Assembly (NCBI GenBank): GCA_021325025.1
Contig: JAJPHZ010000022.1
Span: 262,646 to 326,645 of the forward strand
Length of the DNA stretch: 64,000 nt
From: Pseudomonadota bacterium
Lineage (GTDB): Bacteria; Desulfobacterota; Binatia; Binatales; Binataceae
Reading direction: 5' to 3'
Shown here one piece after another: positions 26,273 through 33,907 of the stretch; the stretch's first letter is position 1, and each line of letters begins with the position of its first letter. The position numbers and the translations under genes were made by a program. A model generated the notes under the pieces. The model was not told the origin of the DNA, did not search any database, and saw only the letters and a list, made by a program, of their open reading frames with translations.

Positions 26273-28300
26273 ATGCGGGAAGGAACGTTGGGGAAAAACG
26301 GCAGTCCGCCCAAGGGACTGTCTATACCATGGACTTACCGAGCGACGCGCTCTGGAGCCGCTGGCGCTATCTGCATCGTGACGCTCCTTGCCCTGATGGT
26401 TGTGACAGGCTTGGACAACCGCGCCTGGGCACAGACTTGCGGCGGGTCTCTGACCAATCAGATTCAGATGCCCGCCGGAACGCCCAACAGCGGACCATTC
26501 GTGGTGGGCGATACGGTCACGATCCAGGCCACCATCGACAACAACAACGCGACCAGCTTTACCGTGACCGATTTCGTACAGAAGTTGACTTGCCTGAACA
26601 CCACTAACTTCTCCCTCTGCAGCATGGCGGACGATACCGCCGTGACCTTCGTGGGCAACATAACTACGACTTGCGGCGTCACCTGGAATGCGGTGACGAG
26701 CACAAACACCGTTACGTTTACGCCCACCACTCCGCTGGTGTTGACCGCGAGCAGTTCTTGCAATCTGCGCTTCGATGTAAAGATCGCCGCGCTGGGTTCC
26801 AGCACTTCCCCCATCGCGCCGCCTCCCAGCCACATCGATTGGGCCAACAATTACGACGGCACCTGCACGGGCGGCATTAACGGCGGTGCGCAGGGCTCGG
26901 GGGTGTTCTCCGTCCTGCAATGCAGCGTGGAGGTCGACAAGCAGGTGTCGTGCGACGGCGGCAAGACCTTCTTCGACGTCAGCGGCGTTGACGACACGGA
27001 ACCTCCCTCCAAAACGCTGTCCAGCAGTTGTATCGGTTTCAACGCGTTCAACATGACCCCCGCGACTAACATCGAGGTCAGATACCGGGCAAGAAACACG
27101 GGCGACGTCGACGCCACCTGCCTGACTTCCGACATGCAAGGGCTTACCGACACCAACCTCAACATCCTGCCCGCTGCGGTGAACATCGCCAGCATTCCGG
27201 CCTCACAAACTACGTACACGACGATCGACGATGTAACCAAAGCCTGTAGCGATACTCTCGCCATGGACGAGCCCGATACCGCATCGCTGTCGTGTCAGTG
27301 CTCCTCGGGCGGGAAGACCTTCCTGGCGGATGTGTCCAAGGATTCAGCGACGTTCGCCTGCCAAACCCCGGGTCTGGGCGTCAGCAAGACCTGCGGCGCG
27401 GCCAATGCGAGCGGCAACTCTGCGGTGAGCGTCACCTACAAGTCGACCGGCACCGCCGGGCTGAGCAATTGCCATCTGGTAGACAACGTCTTTGCGGGCC
27501 CGTGCGTGATGGGCCAGCCGTCGTCGACGACCAAGGTCGGTACCGTGACCGGTATCCCGATGAGCATCGCCAATCCCACCGGCTCGCCGCAGACCATCGC
27601 CGGCCTGACGGCCACCGGCCTCAACACCACCTCGTGCACCGGGACCGACTGCTGCAACCAGGTCACGATGACCTGCGATGTAACGGGGTCGCCCGGACCC
27701 GAGACCATTTCGGCTTCCAACGTGGCCGACTGTCCGATCGCGCGTGGCGACTGCTTCACCAGGACCCCGGGCTTCTGGGGCACGCACGTCAACGCCCAAA
27801 ACCTGCTCTACAAGGACTTTGGTCCGGTGTTCAGTTGCGATGTCGATCTGAATACCAGCACTGCCAAGGTGCAGGGTTCCGGAACCGAGGATATCTGTTC
27901 GATCGGCGGCGGTATGAACAATCCGCCGCAGAGCAATATCTCCAATACCCAGCGGCAACTGGAGCGGCAGTGCGCGGCGGCTAACATGAACTTGGCCGTC
28001 TCCGCGCTCGATAAGGTCGATTGCGAGGCCGCCTATCCGGGCATCACCGACCTGATCGCCATCTGTTGCAATGGCGTGAGTGACGGTATCGTTGGCGATG
28101 TGTGCAACGACGGCACGCTGGGCAAATTCACCACCACCGGCTGTATCTCGGCGCTGGATGCGTTCAACAACTTCGACTTTACCAAGACGGTTGGACCCAA
28201 CAGCGTCGACGCCAAGGACTTCGGGCCGCCGGGGGCCAGCCCGACGCAATGCCAGGCGGCCAAGCAAAGCGGCTTCGTCAACAACCGTCCGCGGCCGTAG
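26273..28300 (+). CDS. Large Cys-rich exported protein of unknown function
   Basis: 675 residues. The start is fixed by AAGGAG 8 bases before the ATG. A long basic N-terminus (residues ~1-28) precedes a hydrophobic signal segment ending AWA|Q, so it is exported. The mature part is Thr/Asn/Ser-rich, with about 32 cysteines (many in C-x(2-40)-C pairs, two CC pairs), consistent with many disulfides. It reads as several Ig/DUF11-like beta modules (e.g. VGDTVTIQATIDNNNATSF; VSKTCGAANASGNSAVSVTY), then FTRTPGFWGTHVN, a motif resembling the CTRTxGYWKNH motif of various surface proteins, and a helical Cys-rich C-terminal region. No LPXTG or beta-barrel anchor was seen. Composition differs from its neighbours. 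Confidence 0.85.
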   Translation: MREGTLGKNGSPPKGLSIPWTYRATRSGAAGAICIVTLLALMVVTGLDNRAWAQTCGGSLTNQIQMPAGTPNSGPFVVGDTVTIQATIDNNNATSFTVTDFVQKLTCLNTTNFSLCSMADDTAVTFVGNITTTCGVTWNAVTSTNTVTFTPTTPLVLTASSSCNLRFDVKIAALGSSTSPIAPPPSHIDWANNYDGTCTGGINGGAQGSGVFSVLQCSVEVDKQVSCDGGKTFFDVSGVDDTEPPSKTLSSSCIGFNAFNMTPATNIEVRYRARNTGDVDATCLTSDMQGLTDTNLNILPAAVNIASIPASQTTYTTIDDVTKACSDTLAMDEPDTASLSCQCSSGGKTFLADVSKDSATFACQTPGLGVSKTCGAANASGNSAVSVTYKSTGTAGLSNCHLVDNVFAGPCVMGQPSSTTKVGTVTGIPMSIANPTGSPQTIAGLTATGLNTTSCTGTDCCNQVTMTCDVTGSPGPETISASNVADCPIARGDCFTRTPGFWGTHVNAQNLLYKDFGPVFSCDVDLNTSTAKVQGSGTEDICSIGGGMNNPPQSNISNTQRQLERQCAAANMNLAVSALDKVDCEAAYPGITDLIAICCNGVSDGIVGDVCNDGTLGKFTTTGCISALDAFNNFDFTKTVGPNSVDAKDFGPPGASPTQCQAAKQSGFVNNRPRP

Positions 28301-28339
28301 CCGACTAACAGCTCGCTGCACCTACGCGGCGCCAAAACC

Positions 28340-28380
28340 GGAAAGGGCTCCCCAACGCGGGGGGCCCTTTCCTTGTTTTT
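28340..28380 (+). terminator. Rho-independent terminator
   Basis: Arms GGAAAGGGCTCCCC and GGGGGGCCCTTTCC around a short loop, followed by TTGTTTTT, 39 bases after the stop codon of the Cys-rich protein gene. A classic intrinsic terminator. Confidence 0.9.
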
Positions 28381-28601
28381 CGGTGGCGCCAGCAATGTTC
28401 GCGCGTCAGCGGCGGACCGGGCCGCCCGCCCCACTGATCTGAAGTTGGTGGTTATGGCCCTTCAGGGAGAGGCGCCTACGGCGCCCTGCGCACCAAGAGC
28501 GGCCCTCCCGCTGCTCCACCTGCGCCCCGGCTCCGGGCCGCGTTCCAACCGCCATCGGGGTTGGGCGCCCGACCCAGACCGCCAAGTTGACAACCCCGCG
28601 A

Positions 28602-28616
28602 TTAGTGCAACACTAA
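28602..28616 (+). promoter_or_regulatory. Candidate TetR-type operator
   Basis: Perfect 6-3-6 inverted repeat TTAGTG-CAA-CACTAA, 50 bases upstream of the TetR-family gene. The position fits autoregulation, as is usual for this family. Confidence 0.5.
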
Positions 28617-28666
28617 GCGTGCGTGCGCTTTCAAGGCGGTGGTGGTTGGGAGTAAGAATAGACGCC

Positions 28667-29356
28667 ATGGGTACGAGGGCTGCCGTCAGGCGAAGTCGCA
28701 AGGACCGGGCTGAGTTGTTGGCAAAGTCGCCGCGCCTGCAACGTATCGTCGAGGAGCTGGAGGGACTGTTCTTCAAGGAAGGCTTCCTTCATATCCACAC
28801 CGAAGAACTGGCCCATCGCCTGCACTGCTCCAAGCAGACCCTATACACTTTGGCGCAAAGCCGGGACGAGCTGTTTGAAGTAATCCTGGAGCGGTTCTTG
28901 TCCAGCATCCGCGCCCAGGCGCAACAGGCGGTGGCCGAAGCCCCCGACCGCATCGCCGCGCTGACCGGATGCCTGGACGCGATCAAACACGCAGTTAGCA
29001 AGGTGAGCCTGCGCTTTGCCGAGGACCTCAACGAGTTTCCCCGCGGTCAGCGCCGCCGCCGCGAGCACGAGGACCTGATGGCGGCCATGATCGCCGACAT
29101 CATTTCGGCGGGCATCCGCGACGGCACCTTCGAGGCGGTGCATCCGCGCCTGACCGCCGAGGTCCTGATCCGCGGTGCGGACCGGATCGTGCAGCCCGGC
29201 TTTCTGGCCAACAGCGGACTCAACCTGACGCAGGCCTTCAACGAACTGCACAAGCTCTACCTCCACGGTCTGCTGCGGCCCCAAGCCTCGGGTCCCGGCA
29301 AGGACCAGGAAGGCCAGACCCGCTCCCGTCCGGTCAACCTGGTCGCGTTCCGCTAG
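28667..29356 (+). CDS. TetR-family transcriptional regulator
   Basis: 229 residues. The N-terminal helix-turn-helix is clear: IVEELEGLFFKEGFLHIHTEELAHRLHCSK followed by QTLYTLAQSRDELFEVILERF, which is the TetR pattern of recognition helix and linker. The C-terminal ligand domain (residues ~85-210) is all-helical and not assignable to a ligand. The ATG at 28667 lacks an ideal SD (GGGAG about 14 bases upstream), so the start could be a few codons off. The gene is convergent with the second amidohydrolase gene; an inverted repeat in its own promoter suggests autoregulation. Confidence 0.9.
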   Translation: MGTRAAVRRSRKDRAELLAKSPRLQRIVEELEGLFFKEGFLHIHTEELAHRLHCSKQTLYTLAQSRDELFEVILERFLSSIRAQAQQAVAEAPDRIAALTGCLDAIKHAVSKVSLRFAEDLNEFPRGQRRRREHEDLMAAMIADIISAGIRDGTFEAVHPRLTAEVLIRGADRIVQPGFLANSGLNLTQAFNELHKLYLHGLLRPQASGPGKDQEGQTRSRPVNLVAFR

Positions 29357-29685
29357 AGTTGCTCGAAGGAGTGAGTGTCCCTCACCCGCCGCGCGACTGG
29401 CTCGGCCGCCGTCCCCGCGCCCGCACAGGGGTCCGCCAGCGCGCCGATACAGCGGCGCGGCGGAGGAGAAAGAAAAAACCGGAACGAGGCGCGGCGCTAC
29501 GGGACAAGAAGGCCCCGGCGGAAAGATTTCCGATATTTCCGGCCATGAGCAGGTCTTGAAATGCGGATGAGGCGTGGGCATCCTTGCCCGCGCCTGCGCG
29601 AAATAAGATGGTGCAGGCGATGGACGCCCGCGCAGAGATGGCGGGCACCAGCGCCTGCCCCATCAATCGGGAGCCCCGGCGTGGC
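29357..29685. other. Convergent intergenic region with a palindromic repeat
   Basis: 329 bases between two genes whose 3' ends face each other. Contains the third copy of the palindromic repeat (29571-29650) and a purine-rich stretch around 29455-29490. No coding potential is convincing. Confidence 0.55.
29571..29650. repeat. Palindromic intergenic repeat, copy 2 (divergent)
   Basis: GGCGTGGGCA and TGCCCGCGCC form one hairpin, followed about 40 bases on by GCCCGCGCAGAGATGGCGGGC, a second palindromic unit. It shares GCCCGCGCC and the GCGGGCAC block (inverted) with the copies at 5.3 and 57.4 kb, but is less similar. Confidence 0.4.
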
Positions 29686-31404
29686 CTACGCCGCGTGACG
29701 CACTTGTGCAGCGGTACCGTGGCGCAGCAGGCGGCCGGCCAGCGCACCGGTGGGTTTGCCGTCGACGAATTCCACGGCGCCGTTGACTAGGATGTAGCGG
29801 TAGCCCTGGGCGCGCTGGACCCGGCGCCATTCGCCGGCCGGCATGTCGTGCGCGATCTCCTGGGGCAGGATTTTCAGCGCGTCGTAGTCGTAAATCACGA
29901 TGTCGGCGGCGCAGCCCTCGCGCAGCACGCCGCGGTCGGCAAAACCCGCGCAGTAGGCGGGCAGCGCGCTCAGTTTCCAGTGCGCGTCCTCCAGCGTCAT
30001 GGCGCCGTTTTCGCGCACGTACTTGATGATATACTCGGTGGAGTAAATTCCGCCGGTTAGATACTTGGTGTGCGCGCCGCCGTCGGACAGGCCCGGGATC
30101 GCGTAGGGGTAGTTGGCGACCTCGATTTGCAGGTCCAGCCGCGTGTTGTGGGCGCGCGCAAAGAACTCCGTGCGCAGCCGCTCGGCCACCGCCAGGTCCA
30201 GCATCGCGTCGATATAATGCTTGCCCAGCTTGGTGCCCGCCGCCGCCAGCGTCAGCCCCTCAAGGCTCTTGTGCTCGGGTAGCTTGACGTCGCTGATGAT
30301 GATGTCCCAGAAATCGGTGGCGACGTGCGGCACGTTCTCGCGCAGCGCCGGACGGCGCGCCGGGTCGCCCAGCTTGTGCAGCTTGTCCTCCACGTTGCCC
30401 AGCATCGCCTCGCACCACGGCTCGGAGTCGTCGAAGATGTTGAGGTCTTCCGACAGGTCGAAAGTCAGCCCGGCGTCGGTGGTGATGGCCTGCGGATAGA
30501 TGCGCAGGCCGCGGGCGTGGCAGTTCTCCAGCCATTTGATGATGTAGCGATGGCCTTCGGGGCGGCTGTCGGTGGAGCGCAGCGCGTTGTAAATGATCGG
30601 CCGGCCGCTAACCTCGGCCAGTTCCTCCAGATGGCGCAGGTCGGCCATCGGGTCAGCGGTCGACAGCACGGTCTGGATGAAGCCCTGGTTGCGCCGGCGC
30701 AGCACACGCGCCAATGCCAGCGCGGTCTCATTGTGCATCAAGTCGGTCACCATCGGAGTGCCGTCAAAATCGCGCTGCACGCAATTGCCGCCGCTGGGAT
30801 GCAGCCGCTGCGCCGACCAGCCGCATCCGCCCGCGTCCATCGCCTCGTCCAGCAGCCGGCACATCTGGCCGGTCTCGGTATCGGTAGGCTTGCGCGTTTT
30901 GGCCGCCTCCAAACCCATCACATAGGTGATGAGCGGAGACAGCGGCACGTAGGGCAGCAGGTTGATGCCTTTGGGCCGGCGGTCGACTGCGTCGAGGAAT
31001 TGCGGAAACGTCTCCCAGTCCCACGGCATTCCGGCCTTCATGCAGGCGTAGGGAATGGCCTCGTTGCGGGTCATCGTCAGCATCGAGCGGTCGCGGTCCT
31101 TGGGATGGCAGGGAGCGAAGCCAAAGCCGCAGTTGCCGATTACCACCGACGTCACGCCGTGCCAACTGGAGATCGAACAATAGGGATCCCAGAACAGCGG
31201 CGCGTCGTAATGCGTATGCAGGTCGATGAAGCCCGGTACCACCAACAGTCCGCCGGCGTCGATGACTTGGCCGGCCTGATGCTCACTGAGCTGGCCGATA
31301 CAGGCGATACGGCCATCCTTGATGCCGATGTCGGCCCGAAAGCGCGGCATCCGGGTTCCGTCGATTAAGGTCCCGCCCCTGATAATGGTGTCGAATTCCG
31401 GCAT
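29686..31404 (-). CDS. N-acyl-D-amino-acid deacylase family amidohydrolase (paralogue 2)
   Basis: 572 residues of the same family as the genes at 6.6 and 55.7 kb, but a separate branch. Seen: TIIRGGTLIDGTRMPRF, metal motif PGFIDLHTHYDAPLFWDP, the Cys-containing GNCG (SVVIGNCGFGFAPC), His in QRLHPSGGN, and SDGGAHTKYL with the catalytic Asp, then ADIVIYDYDAL of the C-terminal sandwich. The start ATG at 31404 is preceded by GGGAGGA; seven codons upstream are not conserved. Expected to be cytoplasmic and Zn-dependent. The substrate is unknown; the differences in the central region from the other two suggest a different specificity. Confidence 0.9.
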   Translation of the reverse strand: MPEFDTIIRGGTLIDGTRMPRFRADIGIKDGRIACIGQLSEHQAGQVIDAGGLLVVPGFIDLHTHYDAPLFWDPYCSISSWHGVTSVVIGNCGFGFAPCHPKDRDRSMLTMTRNEAIPYACMKAGMPWDWETFPQFLDAVDRRPKGINLLPYVPLSPLITYVMGLEAAKTRKPTDTETGQMCRLLDEAMDAGGCGWSAQRLHPSGGNCVQRDFDGTPMVTDLMHNETALALARVLRRRNQGFIQTVLSTADPMADLRHLEELAEVSGRPIIYNALRSTDSRPEGHRYIIKWLENCHARGLRIYPQAITTDAGLTFDLSEDLNIFDDSEPWCEAMLGNVEDKLHKLGDPARRPALRENVPHVATDFWDIIISDVKLPEHKSLEGLTLAAAGTKLGKHYIDAMLDLAVAERLRTEFFARAHNTRLDLQIEVANYPYAIPGLSDGGAHTKYLTGGIYSTEYIIKYVRENGAMTLEDAHWKLSALPAYCAGFADRGVLREGCAADIVIYDYDALKILPQEIAHDMPAGEWRRVQRAQGYRYILVNGAVEFVDGKPTGALAGRLLRHGTAAQVRHAA

Positions 31405-31713
31405 GTAGCTGAGTCCTCCCGCCAAATTTGGGCCACCTTAATTGAGTCGTACCTGAATGTCAAACGAAGTACCATGGATGGTACGCCGCCGTACCCGCCG
31501 GTGTACAAAGTCCCTTGGGCTTGGCGAGCGGCCGGATCGACCATGCGTCAGGATGGCACCCGGAGACCGGCGCGCGTTGGGCGGCGCTTGAATTTCACTA
31601 CGCAAAGGCGCAAGAGAACAGCCGTCGAGGATAGCGCGTACAACATCGCCAACCTTTTGTGCTGGAGACCGGCATCTCGCGCATGCCGGTTCAACCGCAG
31701 GGGGAGGTCGCCA
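31405..31713. other. Divergent promoter region, amidohydrolase 2 / membrane protein
   Basis: About 310 bases containing the start regions of two divergent genes. A perfect-looking short palindrome GGTACGCCGCCGTACC lies around 31478-31493, a possible operator. Otherwise nothing is recognised; frames open through it lack homology. Confidence 0.4.
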
Positions 31714-32244
31714 ATGTCGATCGGTCTGTTGAACTCGCTGACGCCGCCGCAGCGCCGCTTTGTGCTGCTGGACAACGGGGTGGGGCCGTTTGTCGCCAAT
31801 CTGCTGATCAACGGGGTTATCGCGTGGGCGCTGTTTCGCAATGCGACTCACGTGCCGCTGTGGGGCCAGAGCAGTATCGCCGGCGATACCATCGCCACCG
31901 CCTTCCTGCTGCCGGCCATCACCTGCCTGATCGTAACGCCACTGGCGCGCGGGCGGGTACGCTCGGGGCGCCTGGCGGCGGCAAGCGGCGCGGCCTGGCG
32001 ATGGATTCCGCGCAACATGCTGTGGCGGGCGCTGCTCATCGGATTGCTCGGTCTGCTCGTGCTGACGCCGCCGACCTTGCTGGTGTTCGACGCGCTGCGG
32101 GTCGGCCAGTTGTCGCCCTGGCACTTCGTCTACTTCAAGGCGACCTTCGCCGCGGTCGAAGGCGCGCTGGTCACCCCGTTCCTGGCGCTGTGGGCGATTT
32201 CGGAAACGCCCGCCGGGTTTGCCGCCGTCAGCCAGCCCGCTTGA
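31714..32244 (+). CDS. Hypothetical four-helix membrane protein
   Basis: 176 residues. The start is well supported by GGGGGAGG 6 bases before the ATG. Four hydrophobic segments are seen: FVANLLINGVIAWALF, TIATAFLLPAITCLIV, ALLIGLLGLLVLTPPTLLVF and ATFAAVEGALVTPFLALWAI, with a basic loop between helices 2 and 3 (ARGRVRSGRL). No family or active-site motif recognised. It lies between the amidohydrolase (divergent) and the RES toxin gene (convergent), 36 bases from the latter. Confidence 0.65.
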   Translation: MSIGLLNSLTPPQRRFVLLDNGVGPFVANLLINGVIAWALFRNATHVPLWGQSSIAGDTIATAFLLPAITCLIVTPLARGRVRSGRLAAASGAAWRWIPRNMLWRALLIGLLGLLVLTPPTLLVFDALRVGQLSPWHFVYFKATFAAVEGALVTPFLALWAISETPAGFAAVSQPA

Positions 32245-32280
32245 TGGCCATCAACGCGCCGCATCTTCGGCCGGCGCGCT

Positions 32281-32961
32281 TCATCGGTCCAGCCGTCTGA
32301 CCGAGGGCTCGCGCCGGCCTGCCCAACAATACTCGTAAAATCCACCCTGGCGCACGTTGGTGACCAGGCGCGGCCGCATGCAGGCGAGACAGGTCCCACC
32401 GCGATCGCGGACGCTGGGATAGACGATGCCGTTGGAGCCGCGCTCGAGCAGCGCGCAGCCAAGCTGCTGCGAGCGTTGGTAGCTGTCGGGCCGCAGGTAG
32501 CGGGCAAAGCGCGCATCGCGCAAGTCGTGGAAGATGGCGGCGAAGTCGGCCAGGTAATCGGCCATCTGCACCGAGGTATCGAACCATCCGCCGATCTCCT
32601 CCAGTTCTGCGGTGCGATGGAAGATCGCTTCGGCGTGCGCGGTGCGCAGCGCAAAGGCCGCGTACCAGGCGCCGCGCCGGGCGTCGTTGAAGCGCCCACC
32701 GGCCGGGCGCGGATGGCAGAATGCGGCCATCACCACCGTCGCCATCGGCCGTCCCACCACCCATTCCTCCGTAGGGATGGCGCGCAACAGGCCCAATTCG
32801 GCGCTGATGCGGTCGTTGGTCCATCCCTCCAGCTCGAACACCGCTTGCAGGTCGGCGGCAGCGGCGACGGTATCCAGGATGCCAGCCGATGGATAGCGGC
32901 TGGGAATCAGCCGATGGGTGGCGCGGCGCACCAGGCGTGACGTGGGCGGATTCAGTTCCAT
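32281..32961 (-). CDS. RES-domain toxin
   Basis: 226 residues. RES toxins (named for Arg-Glu-Ser) degrade cellular NAD+, as shown for MbcT and homologues. Seen: PAGGRFNDARRGAWYAAFALRTAHAEAIFH carries the signature Arg (R90), Tyr (Y100) and Glu (E111), and NGIVYPSVRDRGG the conserved Ser (S183) and YPS segment. The N-terminal ~80 residues before the signature resemble the usual substrate-cleft part. The start codon lies inside the antitoxin gene (10-base overlap), the standard arrangement with antitoxin first. The toxin should be held inactive by the neighbouring Xre-type protein. Confidence 0.88.
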   Translation of the reverse strand: MELNPPTSRLVRRATHRLIPSRYPSAGILDTVAAAADLQAVFELEGWTNDRISAELGLLRAIPTEEWVVGRPMATVVMAAFCHPRPAGGRFNDARRGAWYAAFALRTAHAEAIFHRTAELEEIGGWFDTSVQMADYLADFAAIFHDLRDARFARYLRPDSYQRSQQLGCALLERGSNGIVYPSVRDRGGTCLACMRPRLVTNVRQGGFYEYCWAGRREPSVRRLDR

Positions 32962-33392
32962 CCGCCGCGCCGCGCATCCAGCAGCCGCCGCACCTGGTAT
33001 AGGCCGTCGATGCCGCCGTCGATCATGATCTTGAGCGGCGGCGCCCCGCCGAACAGCGCATTGCTGTTGCGCAGTTTGATCCATTGGTCGGCCAGCTCCG
33101 GCTGCGGATACAGGATGTGCAGCGCCTTGTAGATGCCGATCACCAGCGAGATGCGCACCAGCATGTCGTAAGTCAGGGTGCCCACCTGCCCGCTCTTGTA
33201 CTTGTGGTAGGTGGACGCCGCCGGCCATCCCAACAGCCCGCGCTGCTCGTTGACGCTCAGTTCCCAGGCCGCGGCGATGTTGAAGAAGGTGCGCATACCG
33301 GGTCCCGACAGACGCCGGCGTACCTCGGGATGTTGGCGGCGGGCGGGCTCGATTTGCTCGACGGCGGTGGCTGATTGACGCCGGGCGCGCAT
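32952..33392 (-). CDS. MbcA/ParS/Xre-type antitoxin
   Basis: 146 residues. The N-terminal half contains a helix-turn-helix (FNIAAAWELSVNEQRGLLGWPAASTYHKYKSG) and the C-terminal half is the DUF2384/MbcA domain that inserts into the toxin active site: LVRISLVIGIYKALHILYP, then NSNALFGGAPPLKIMIDGGIDGLYQVRRLLDARRGGW. This ending is typical of antitoxins for RES toxins. The start ATG at 33392 has GGAG 8 bases upstream; another ATG two codons earlier is too close to it. A palindrome in the promoter (33408-33427) may be its operator. Confidence 0.88.
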   Translation of the reverse strand: MRARRQSATAVEQIEPARRQHPEVRRRLSGPGMRTFFNIAAAWELSVNEQRGLLGWPAASTYHKYKSGQVGTLTYDMLVRISLVIGIYKALHILYPQPELADQWIKLRNSNALFGGAPPLKIMIDGGIDGLYQVRRLLDARRGGWN

Positions 33393-33407
33393 GACCATGT
33401 CTCCAGT

Positions 33408-33427
33408 TATGGATATCCTAGTCCATA
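33408..33427 (-). promoter_or_regulatory. Candidate operator of the RES-Xre pair
   Basis: TATGGA and TCCATA are inverted around 8 bases (with an internal GGATATCC palindrome), 16-35 bases upstream of the antitoxin start. The location suits repression by the antitoxin's helix-turn-helix domain. Confidence 0.45.
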
Positions 33428-33907
33428 TCAAGAGTAGAACACAAACTCCTTGAATGAGGCGCGCGGTGACGGCTGCAACGGTTGGTATCAGCAGCGCTGA
33501 CTTTAGTACCAGCGGCCTGCAGCGCGTACAGCCGCTTTGAACTTGACACTTTTTTAATGCGGATGATACCTTGCGCGCGGTTGTCAGGAGGGTTTGCATT
33601 CGGGGACGATGCGTGTCGGAGCGATTTGCGGTTATTGGGGAGAGGGCGCGCAAGACAAATCGCTTGCGCCTGTCGGTCTAACACCTTCATCAGCCGCGGT
33701 CTTGACCGCCTCTATGCTCAGCTTTCCAGCTTCAGCCATCGCCCGCGTTGAGAAGGTTGGACGGAACTCCAACCCGGCTTGATAAGTTGATCAATACTGC
33801 AGAGCCGGCGCGTCTTGTGGGGTCAGGGGCATCATCCACCGCCACAGTGCGATTGGGTCAGCCTCGTACTCCGCCGGCGTTGGCTGGCACGAGGAGAAAC
33901 ACTGATT
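33428..33907. other. Intergenic region upstream of the DUF1329 gene
   Basis: About 480 bases from the antitoxin promoter to the DUF1329 start. Short open frames occur but none has an SD plus recognisable sequence. The DUF1329 promoter is probably here; no clear -35/-10 pair or repeat was recognised. Confidence 0.4.

Noticed and set aside
25450..28300. Genomic island bounded by tRNA-Asn and a direct repeat
   Set aside because: Composition is suggestive, but I saw no second copy of the tRNA 3' end and no integrase gene, so an island is only raised as a hypothesis.
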